Assembly (NCBI GenBank): GCA_964618455.1
Contig: CAZUAQ010000032.1
Span: forward strand, 1-64,000
Reading direction: 5' to 3'
Origin: CAZUAQ01 sp964618455
Lineage (GTDB): Bacteria > Planctomycetota > Phycisphaerae > UBA1845 > PWPN01
Length of the DNA stretch: 64,000 bases
Of the stretch, positions 34,430 through 42,722 are shown piece after piece. The stretch's first letter is position 1, and each line of letters begins with the position of its first letter. The translations under genes and the position numbers were made by a program. Below the pieces are notes generated by a model, which searched no databases, was not told where the DNA came from, and was given only the letters and a program-made list of their open reading frames with translations.

Positions 34430-37400
34430 ATGACGCACAGCGCACACGATCAAAGAGCTTCGGGTTCACGCGTCGGTAAGCAGCATTCCGGGACCCCTTT
34501 TCACGAGGGCAACTTCGGCGTGACACGCTGGGGGTTGGCGGCGGTCTTCTCCGTCGCGTTTCTCCTCGCGGGCACCGCGCAGGTCAGCGGCCAGGTGCCG
34601 GTGGTGACGGTGACGGACATCACGATCTACGAAGTGGATGGGGAGTGCGGCGAAGCGACCTTTGGCGTCAGCCTGAGCGCCGATCCCGGCGGAACGGTCA
34701 ATGTTCCGATTGTGATCAGCGATCCCGCCCAGGCGACGATCGATCCGGAAACGCTCCCACTGACCTTCGACGAGAACAACTTTGCCGAGCCGCAGGAAGT
34801 CACGGTGATCGCAGCGCTGAATGACGGTCCCGATACTGATTTCAACGGGACGATCACGGTCTTCGGCCCGACGGGCGATGCCGTCATCAACCTGACCGTG
34901 ATTGACCTCGAGGGCGGCAACGCCATCGACATCACGATCGGTACGGTCGACAACCGCCCGGCGGAATGGGGCCTGATGTCCACCGGGGACGATCAACTGG
35001 TTCTTTCCCTCGGCACGCTGGAACAGGGCGAGGATTGCAATCCTCCCGAGCCGACGATTTATCTCTTCGCCAGCACCGGCGGCGAACCGTTCCCCGTCTA
35101 TCCGTTGCGCGACATCCTTTCGCTTACGGTCCTGGGCGATGACGGTGACGATGTGATTTCAGCAGCCGGCATGGTGCCGGATTTCGAGTCCGATCCTCCG
35201 GTGCTGATTCCCCCGCTGTCGATTTTCGGTCAGGGTGGCGATGATACGATCACCGGAAGCGAAGGAAACGAGCTCATCGTCGGCGGTATCGGCAGCGATA
35301 CGATTCTGGCGACCCGCGGTGACGATGAGATCAACGGTGACGATCCCGGCGACGCGGGCGATCCGACGGACGTGGACACCCTGAGCTACGCGCGGAATCC
35401 CGGTGGCAACGGCATGCGGTCGAATCTCGGCGCTCCCCTGATTCAGGAGGAACTCGATTTCATCGGTGTGGGTCTCGATGCCGTTCCTCCCGTGGGCACC
35501 GTGCAGACGTCCAGTCCGATCGAGGACAAGGATTTCGATACCGACACGATTGCCGAGGCGACGCAGTTGCCGCCCGATCCGCCGATGTCGTTCGTGACCT
35601 CTGCCTTCTCTATCGAACGGGTGATCGGATCGGCCGTCGATGACATCATCATCGGTGGCGAAGTCCGCGGCATGCAGCTCAACGGCGGTGAAGGCAATGA
35701 TCAGATCCTGGGAGGCGGCGGGCCGGACACGATTCTCGGCGGGCCCGGCGATGATCGTATCCATGGGGGGAGCGAGACACCGGACCTGCTCGCTTTCTGC
35801 CTCCGCGAACAGTTTGGTTCTCCGGACTTGGAAGCCATTTACAACCCCAACGTGCCCTATAGCGATTTAGTGAGTGGCGGCGAGGGGAACGACTCGCTCA
35901 ACGGTGGCGCCGGGAATGACTGGGTCGTCGGCGGCGATGACGACGATGTCGTTGACGGTGGGCTCGATTCGGACCTGCTGTGGGGCAGCGATGGAAACGA
36001 TACGCTGCGCGGCGGCTTCGGCAACGATGTGATGGTCGGTGGCAAGGGTGACGATTCATACAGCGGTGGTGTCGGTTTCGACCTGGTGGACTACCAGGCT
36101 GCGCCCGCGGGCATCACGGTGAACCTCGGCGCTGCCACGACGGAGGAAGTCGGCATCGACGCCGGTACCGGTACCGATGGCGACGGCGGCACGGACAGCT
36201 TCCCGGACGAAACGATTGAAGCGATTCGCGGTTCGTTCGATCCGGACCGGATGGCGGCCTACGCCGAGATCGGTACGGTGCTGCTGGGTGGCGGTGACGA
36301 TGACACGCTCTACGGCGGTATCGGTCAGGACTTCCTCTTCGGTGAGTTCGGCGACGACACGATCATCGGCGAAGGGCAGGTCCCGTACGACCTGATCAAC
36401 AACGAGGACAAGGGAACCTCTCGGGATTACATTTACGGTGGTGTCGGCAACGATACGATTCGAGCTACCTCGGCGTCGGACTGGATCTTCGGCGACGGTG
36501 ACGAACTGCCCGATGACGATTTCAACGGTGTTCCCGACTTCGAGCTGGCCGAGCCCTGTGACGCGGAGTTGCGTCCGGATGTGATCTGCGACGAGTTGGT
36601 GATCACGACGCCGATCAACCCCTCGCTGCAGGACATCACGCTCTACATTTCGCTCTCCCCGCTGAACGGCCAGCCGACGCAGTTGGACATTCCCGGTCCC
36701 GCCGGTATCGACGAGATCCACGGTTACCCGGGATCGGACATCATCATCGGTGGTGCCGGTGGCGACATAATCTACGGCTGTGCCCTGGTCGACACGGATC
36801 TGCTGGGCGAGGGCAGCATCTTCCCCGAGTCCTGCCTGGCCGATGCCGCCGCGACGCTCCCGGATATTCTGGATTCCGACATCATCTTCGGTGACCTGCA
36901 TACGCCCTTCCTCGGAAGCTCTGGAGCTTCCGTGGATATCCTCGAGCCCTGGACCTCTCCGGGACCCATCGGCAGTGACAGCATCTACGGCGGACCCAGC
37001 GCGGACTGGGTGATCGGCGGGGCGGGTGCGGACACCATCTTCGGCGGCGGCTCCTTCGACACGCTCTGGGGCGACTTCCAGTACGACCTCGACGGCGACG
37101 ACGTCTTCGACTTCGATCCCGACGACCTGTCGGTTCTGCCGGTGGATTTCTTCGGGTTCTTCGTTCCGGCGGCGATGTCCGACACGATCCACGGTGGGCT
37201 CGGTGTCGACCCGGTGCGCGATCCCTTCGAGTTCGAACCGGATTCGAGCGACTTCATCGTCGGCGGACCCGGTGATGACGAACTGTACGGTGATGCCGAT
37301 GCGGATCGCATCCAGGGCAATTCAGGTTTCGACGTGATCGTGGGAGGCAGCGGTTCGGCTTTCGGCTCGCTCATCTCCAACAGCCAGGACGGCAGCCTCG

Positions 37401-40159
37401 GTGACGTGGTCGACTACAGCACCGCTCGCGTTCAGGGCGACATGCTCGAGGGCGAGTACGGCGGCGTGGTGGTGGACCTCGGCTTCTCCAACAGCGTCGA
37501 CGCGGAAAACCCCGCTCCCGAGACCGAGCTGATGAACCACTGCACCGGCGCCACGTTCTTCCTCGGCCAGACCTGCAACGACGGCGACCTCGCCCTGCCG
37601 GGCGTGAGCCTCGTGACCGAGCGCGGCACGGATATTCTCTTCGGGATCGATCATGTCGTCGGCACGCAGCGCGACGACCTCATCTTCGGGACGAATGACC
37701 GGGCCCAGGACACCGAGTTCAACGAGTTGGGGCCGCTGCCGAACATCGCTACGGTGGATCTCACCCTGGCCGAGCCCGGTGCCTTCGGTTTCAACTCGGT
37801 GTATGACAACACGCTGTTCGGCCTCGGCGGCAATGACATCCTGATGGGCCGCGGCGGAAACGACCTGCTGATCGGCGGCGACGGCAACGACCTCGGATGT
37901 GGCGACAATGATGAACGCTGCGACGAGTTGAACGTGACCGATCCGTTCGCGCGGGAAAAGGGAGACAACGATCTCCTGGCCGGTCTGGCCGGCGACGACA
38001 CGCTGAACGCCAACGGCGGCGATGACATTGTGCGCGGTGGCTTCGGCGGGGACACGATGTCCGGCGGGCACGGAACCGACCTGCTCGATTATTCCGATTT
38101 CGATCGCCCGGCCTACTTCGCGAGTCCGGAGACGAACGATCCGGAGTTCAAGGTACCGCCGGTCCTGGTCAACCTGCGCATCAGCGAAGACATCAATGTG
38201 CGCGACGTCGAGCAGGTCATGGACGCCGTGCTGGGGTCGATCGACCACACGCTCTGGCGGGATGTGTTCAACGTTCAGCCGCTGTTCAGCGATGCGGCCG
38301 ACAACGATGACCTGCCGAATCCGATCACCTGCTCGGAGACGGGCATTCAGTGCGCGAGCACGGCGACGGATCCCGGCGAGATCAATCCGGAAACGCTGGA
38401 GGTGCTGGTGCCGCCCGCGCTGGACACGATCATCAATCCGACGCAGGACAACGCATCCACGTCGTTCAACGAGAACCTGGATCGCTTCGAGCGTGTGATG
38501 GGGACGTCGGGCAACGACCTCATATTTGCACCGGATCTATCAGCGGTGGCCCTTGCCGATAACGAGCCTCCCAAGACGCCAGTCTTCACCGTCGTGGGAG
38601 GTTCCGGCGATGACCGGATCTTCGGTGCGTACAATGCGGTCAACATCGTTAACTACGTCTTCTACGGCGACGGACCGCTGACGGCGGAGATTCTGCCGCC
38701 GGGCGTGACACTGGACGACATCAAGCCGGGTTCGGACGTCCTGGAGGGTGGCTTGGGCGATGACCTGTTATATGGCGGCGAACTGGGCGGGTGCGTCAAC
38801 GTGCCCGGTGGAGGTGAAGAATGCCCGTTCGGTGACGTAGTCAGTTATGCCGCCTCGCCGAACCCGGTCTCGATCGACATGTCGATCAATACCAGCCAGA
38901 ACACCAACGGTGCCGGCGTCGATCTGATCGACGGCTTCCGCAATCTCATCGGTACGGCGTTCAGCGATGTGTTGCTCGGCAACGTCACGAACAACTTCAT
39001 GTTCGGTGGCGAAGGCAACGACATGATGTTCGGCAACGTGGGTGACGACCTGCTCCGCGGTGGCGGCGGTCAGGACACTGCCGACTACCAGTTCATCAAT
39101 CTGATCAATCCGGATCAGCTCGGCTTCAACGACCTGGGGAACGGCAATTGGATCGTGTTCAACGATGGCCAGCTCTTCCTTCCTGAGTTCGGTAACCCCG
39201 CCGAGCGCTACGGGCGCGATGAACTGTTCGACATCGAAAACCTTCTCGAGCCGCCGGACGGCGGTCCGATCGGTGGCGGCGGTGGCGGAGGCGGTACCGT
39301 GCCCTCGCCGGTGACGGTTACGGTCGGCGAGGACCAGGAATTGCAGCCGGGCGGCTCCGTCCTGCTGTCGTTCTCGGCTCTGGGGGGCGTACCGCCCTAT
39401 ACCGCCTCGTGGGACCCGACCGAGATCGTGAACACGTCCGTGAATCCTCCGCGGACGGATACTGTTCTCTTCTGGGATGAGTCCACGACGTTTGCGGAAG
39501 GCGAGGTGGTCTCGGCGGAAGCCGCGCCGCTCAGCACGACGACGTTCCGCGTGACGGTGAAGGATTCGCTTGGCACGGTCGACGAGGAGTTCGTCAAGGT
39601 GACCGTGGCGGACACGCTGGATGTCAGTGCCGGTCCCGATCGGCTGCTGGTGGCGGGCGAAACGGCGACCTTCGATCCGGTCGTCAGTGGCGGCGTGCAG
39701 CCGTACACCTACCTCTGGACGTCGCTCAGCGGTGACGGCGCGTTCGTCAGTTCAGCCGCGATCGCCCGGGCCCAGGTGGCGCCGGAGGAGACGACCACGT
39801 ACTCCCTGGCGGTGACCGACGCGCTTGGCACGACCGGCTTCGACACCGTCGAGGTGCGGGTAGCGACCGCTTCCGATCCCAACCAGGGCTCGTTCGACAA
39901 CAACCCCGATCTCGATCAGACGGATCAGAATCCGAGTCGGCCGGACGAAGACATGGACGACGGCGACGAGGATTCCGGTACGGACGGCGATCAGGGTTCG
40001 GATGACGACAGCGGTTCACCGACCCCGCCGCAGACGACGGATGACGACGCGGACGGCGAATCCCCGCCGGCACTCTGCGGTGCCGGGATGGGTTCGGCGC
40101 TGATGGCGGCCAATCTCCTTGCCTTCGCGATGATGCGGACGCGTCGCCGTCGCTTCTGA
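34430..40159 (+). CDS. Giant exported RTX (hemolysin-type Ca-binding) repeat protein
   Basis: 1909 residues from ATG 34430, chosen because AAGG lies ten bases upstream; an ATG three codons earlier is too close. A signal anchor (WGLAAVFSVAFLLAGTAQVSG, 33-54) implies Sec export rather than type I secretion. A Calx-beta-like domain follows (VPIVISDPAQATIDPETL). From about residue 270 to 1550 there are many blocks of the nonapeptide GGxGxDxUx, e.g. GGEGNDQILGGGGPDTILGG and GLGGNDILMGRGGNDLLIGG, forming Ca-filled beta-rolls, with less regular spacers. Two Ig/PKD-like domains follow (GGVPPYTASWDPTE and GGVQPYTYLWTS), then an Asp-rich linker and a tail: ALCGAGMGSALMAANLLAFAMM plus RTRRRRF. That tail looks like a Cys-based C-terminal sorting/anchor signal. 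Probably a surface or matrix protein. Confidence 0.88.
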   Translation: MTHSAHDQRASGSRVGKQHSGTPFHEGNFGVTRWGLAAVFSVAFLLAGTAQVSGQVPVVTVTDITIYEVDGECGEATFGVSLSADPGGTVNVPIVISDPAQATIDPETLPLTFDENNFAEPQEVTVIAALNDGPDTDFNGTITVFGPTGDAVINLTVIDLEGGNAIDITIGTVDNRPAEWGLMSTGDDQLVLSLGTLEQGEDCNPPEPTIYLFASTGGEPFPVYPLRDILSLTVLGDDGDDVISAAGMVPDFESDPPVLIPPLSIFGQGGDDTITGSEGNELIVGGIGSDTILATRGDDEINGDDPGDAGDPTDVDTLSYARNPGGNGMRSNLGAPLIQEELDFIGVGLDAVPPVGTVQTSSPIEDKDFDTDTIAEATQLPPDPPMSFVTSAFSIERVIGSAVDDIIIGGEVRGMQLNGGEGNDQILGGGGPDTILGGPGDDRIHGGSETPDLLAFCLREQFGSPDLEAIYNPNVPYSDLVSGGEGNDSLNGGAGNDWVVGGDDDDVVDGGLDSDLLWGSDGNDTLRGGFGNDVMVGGKGDDSYSGGVGFDLVDYQAAPAGITVNLGAATTEEVGIDAGTGTDGDGGTDSFPDETIEAIRGSFDPDRMAAYAEIGTVLLGGGDDDTLYGGIGQDFLFGEFGDDTIIGEGQVPYDLINNEDKGTSRDYIYGGVGNDTIRATSASDWIFGDGDELPDDDFNGVPDFELAEPCDAELRPDVICDELVITTPINPSLQDITLYISLSPLNGQPTQLDIPGPAGIDEIHGYPGSDIIIGGAGGDIIYGCALVDTDLLGEGSIFPESCLADAAATLPDILDSDIIFGDLHTPFLGSSGASVDILEPWTSPGPIGSDSIYGGPSADWVIGGAGADTIFGGGSFDTLWGDFQYDLDGDDVFDFDPDDLSVLPVDFFGFFVPAAMSDTIHGGLGVDPVRDPFEFEPDSSDFIVGGPGDDELYGDADADRIQGNSGFDVIVGGSGSAFGSLISNSQDGSLGDVVDYSTARVQGDMLEGEYGGVVVDLGFSNSVDAENPAPETELMNHCTGATFFLGQTCNDGDLALPGVSLVTERGTDILFGIDHVVGTQRDDLIFGTNDRAQDTEFNELGPLPNIATVDLTLAEPGAFGFNSVYDNTLFGLGGNDILMGRGGNDLLIGGDGNDLGCGDNDERCDELNVTDPFAREKGDNDLLAGLAGDDTLNANGGDDIVRGGFGGDTMSGGHGTDLLDYSDFDRPAYFASPETNDPEFKVPPVLVNLRISEDINVRDVEQVMDAVLGSIDHTLWRDVFNVQPLFSDAADNDDLPNPITCSETGIQCASTATDPGEINPETLEVLVPPALDTIINPTQDNASTSFNENLDRFERVMGTSGNDLIFAPDLSAVALADNEPPKTPVFTVVGGSGDDRIFGAYNAVNIVNYVFYGDGPLTAEILPPGVTLDDIKPGSDVLEGGLGDDLLYGGELGGCVNVPGGGEECPFGDVVSYAASPNPVSIDMSINTSQNTNGAGVDLIDGFRNLIGTAFSDVLLGNVTNNFMFGGEGNDMMFGNVGDDLLRGGGGQDTADYQFINLINPDQLGFNDLGNGNWIVFNDGQLFLPEFGNPAERYGRDELFDIENLLEPPDGGPIGGGGGGGGTVPSPVTVTVGEDQELQPGGSVLLSFSALGGVPPYTASWDPTEIVNTSVNPPRTDTVLFWDESTTFAEGEVVSAEAAPLSTTTFRVTVKDSLGTVDEEFVKVTVADTLDVSAGPDRLLVAGETATFDPVVSGGVQPYTYLWTSLSGDGAFVSSAAIARAQVAPEETTTYSLAVTDALGTTGFDTVEVRVATASDPNQGSFDNNPDLDQTDQNPSRPDEDMDDGDEDSGTDGDQGSDDDSGSPTPPQTTDDDADGESPPALCGAGMGSALMAANLLAFAMMRTRRRRF

Positions 40160-40216
40160 GCGGATCGTTATGTCAGACGCACGGGGCGCCGCTCGCCCGA
40201 TCGATTGAAACCAGAC

Positions 40217-40257
40217 GACAGCCGCCGTGGTGAAAGCCCGGCGGCTGTCTTTCTTTT
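40217..40257 (+). terminator. Rho-independent terminator after the RTX gene
   Basis: GACAGCCGCCG (40217-40227) pairs with CGGCGGCTGTC (40239-40249) across an 11-base loop and is followed by TTTCTTTTT. It lies 58 bases after the stop. Strong candidate. Confidence 0.88.
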
Positions 40258-40334
40258 TATGACGTGCGACGTCGCGGCGTACGACCATGGAGCCGCAACG
40301 AAGTCTACGAGGGGTGAGAATTTCGGACGGGGGA

Positions 40335-40363
40335 TTGGGAAGTTGTGGGCAATGCTTTATAAT
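40335..40363 (+). promoter_or_regulatory. Promoter candidate for the GH57 gene
   Basis: TTGGGA (40335-40340), 17-base spacer, perfect TATAAT (40358-40363). About 140 bases upstream of the GTG start, directly after the terminator of the preceding gene. Confidence 0.65.
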
Positions 40364-40503
40364 CAGAAAGCGTGCAAGCTTCCCGGATCGTGTCGCGGTG
40401 CGACGGCAACGTTTCCCTTCCTCCCTCCCGACGGTGCCTTCAATCCCCCGGTGCGGTCATCCCGCTATTCGCCTGAGTTCCAACGGGCAAGGGGATTTCG
40501 CTC

Positions 40504-41763
40504 GTGGCATCCGTCTGTTTTTATTTCCAGGTTCACCAGCCGTGGCGGCTCCGACGTTGCAGTGTTTTCGACCGGCACGACGATGTCTTTGATGTCGAGA
40601 AGAACGCAGCCATCTGCCGCAAGGTGGCGGAGAAATGCTACCTTCCCGCCAATCGGTTGATGCTGGAGATCATCCGGCGGTACGAGGGGCGGGTGAAGCT
40701 GACCTACTCGCTCAGCGGCGTGGTCATCGACCAGTTCGAGAGCACCTGTCCCGAGGTGCTGGAGAGTTTCCGCCGACTGGCGGAGACCGGTTGCGTCGAG
40801 TTTCTGGCCGAGACGTACTACCATTCGCTCAGTTTTCTGTACTCGCGCGACGAATTCGCAGAACAGGTCAGCCTGCATCAGAACCGTATCTGCAACCTGT
40901 TCGGTCAGATCCCCAACGTCTTTCGCAACACCGAGTTGATCTACAACAACGATCTGGCGCATCTTGCCTGTGAATTGGGGTTCTCGGGCATCCTGTGCGA
41001 GGGGGTGGACGATCCGCGGTCACAGTTCACGCCCGCCCGGCTCTACCATGCCCCGGGGCTTCCGGCGATGGCGGTGATGGCCAAGAACTACCGCATGAGC
41101 GACGACATCGCGTTCCGGTTCTCGAGTCGGACGTGGTCGGAGTGGCCGCTCACTGCCGAGAAATACGCCCGCTGGGTCGATCAGGTGAACGGCAACGGCC
41201 ACCTGGTGAACCTCTTCATGGATTACGAGACCCTCGGTGAGCATCAGTGGGCGGAGACGGGGATCTTCGATTTTCTGGAGCACCTGCCCCGCGAGATTCT
41301 GAAGAACCCCGAGAATGATTTCCTGACGGTATCCGAAGCGATCCAGCGCTACCCCAGGGCCGGGGAATACGACGTGCCGCACGTCACCAGCTGGGCGGAT
41401 ACGGAGCGGGATCTGTCCGCGTGGCTCGGCAACGCCATGCAGTCGAACGCCCTGCATGAACTCTATCGCATCGAGAAAGAAGTGAAGGCCGTCGACGATC
41501 CGGAATTGCTGCACGACTGGCGACGCCTTCAGTCGTCGGACCACTTCTATTACATGTGCGTCAAGTACTTTGCCGACGCCGTTGTGCACCAGTATTTCAA
41601 TCCGTACGATTCCCCCTACGACTCGTACATCAACTTCATGAACGTGCTTGACCTCCTCAAGGCGCGGATCGGCGCGAAGGCCGGCGTATCACGTCCGAAA
41701 AGCCTGCCGACCGACAGGCTCGCAACCCAGGGAAGGCATGACGGCATTCCGTCTCACCCTTGA
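40504..41763 (+). CDS. Glycoside hydrolase family 57 protein (alpha-glucan active)
   Basis: 419 residues from a GTG at 40504 with AAGGGGA ten bases upstream. GH57 regions visible: VCFYFQVHQPWRLRR (H-Q-P, region 1), GVVIDQFES-type region 2, CEFLAETYYHSL-like region (GCVEFLAETYYHSLSFL), FRNTELIYNNDLA with the nucleophile Glu (about 143), and LFMDYETLGEHQW with the acid/base Asp (about 240). The last 30 residues look unrelated to the fold. Family members hydrolyse or rearrange alpha-1,4/1,6 glucans in the cytoplasm (amylase, 4-alpha-glucanotransferase or branching enzyme). No signal peptide, so glycogen turnover is the most likely context. Exact activity is undetermined. Confidence 0.92.
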   Translation: MASVCFYFQVHQPWRLRRCSVFDRHDDVFDVEKNAAICRKVAEKCYLPANRLMLEIIRRYEGRVKLTYSLSGVVIDQFESTCPEVLESFRRLAETGCVEFLAETYYHSLSFLYSRDEFAEQVSLHQNRICNLFGQIPNVFRNTELIYNNDLAHLACELGFSGILCEGVDDPRSQFTPARLYHAPGLPAMAVMAKNYRMSDDIAFRFSSRTWSEWPLTAEKYARWVDQVNGNGHLVNLFMDYETLGEHQWAETGIFDFLEHLPREILKNPENDFLTVSEAIQRYPRAGEYDVPHVTSWADTERDLSAWLGNAMQSNALHELYRIEKEVKAVDDPELLHDWRRLQSSDHFYYMCVKYFADAVVHQYFNPYDSPYDSYINFMNVLDLLKARIGAKAGVSRPKSLPTDRLATQGRHDGIPSHP

Positions 41764-42722
41764 GTCTCGTTGAAGAAATCGCCAAAAAGATTGGTGCAAT
41801 TGTGGAAATCGGGCGATAAATGTCCGTAAGTATCGTCAAGCCCCTGAGATGGTTTGGTGAATGGGTTGTGCCGCTAGTGAGTCCGTGCATGGGATTCACA
41901 AGTGCAGCAACCACAACAGCCACCGAACCTTTGAGGGGGGAAAAAAATGGAAATCGGCCTTGACAGGCTTTAGGGCATACGTAAGATTGTCGCGTCAGAT
42001 GAAGGCGTCCGGGCTCTTCGGAAATGGGCGTCTCATCGACGAAGCTTAATGCAAGGCGCGGTTAATGCCGGTCTTTGGCGCGGGATGGCATTGACGGAAG
42101 CGTATGACAATTCCGATAAACAACGTGAACCGGTTGCCGGTCAAGCGGATAACGATTAACCTGCCCTGCGGTATGATGGTTATGGGACCGTATGTGTGAG
42201 GGTGATTCGGGCGAACCGATCCTCGCGGATTGGGATCCAGGAGCGTTGAGAATCGATTCGGATTGCTCGAGAACAGAATTCAGTACATCCAGGCGGGAGG
42301 TCCGCCGGGTGAAGTAGCGTTTGGTGCGTTACGTCTCAGGATCAAATGACGTCATTGGACTCGTTGTGATCAAAGCGCTGAAGCCCTGATTGTTCAGTGT
42401 CTTCATGTGAGGGACGATGGATCATCGATTGGAATGCCCTTCAGATCCACGGTCATGGCCGGGCAGGTGCTGCCGGGACAGGGCCGAAGTGTATTTCAAT
42501 GGATGGGGGGTTTCCGATCGATTGGCCGGTAAGCGGTCGGCTTGAATGACGACAGGAATGCAAGCCGATCCCGCCTGCGGGACATTCGTTCGGACACCCC
42601 CGGAAGTGTTGATCTCATCGGACCAGGACAGCCGTTGGAGATTCAACAGGCAAGGCGCAGAGGCTCAACGGGAACCAGGTAGATAAGACGCCGAAACTTC
42701 TTTTTATTGGGAGGCCATCAGA
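41764..42722 (+). promoter_or_regulatory. Long upstream region of the S-layer-like gene
   Basis: 959 bases without a convincing gene. A sigma-70-like promoter lies at 41960-41987: TTGACA, 16-base spacer, TAAGAT. If used, the 5' leader would be over 700 bases, and a closer promoter may exist that I could not identify. A GGGAGG ribosome site ends the region nine bases before the ATG. Short open frames (such as 41861-42049) have no ribosome site and look random. Confidence 0.45.

Noticed and set aside
41861..42049. 62-codon Cys-containing small protein upstream of the S-layer-like gene
   Set aside because: Promoter-like sequence lies inside it, it has no ribosome site, and the translation has no recognisable structure.
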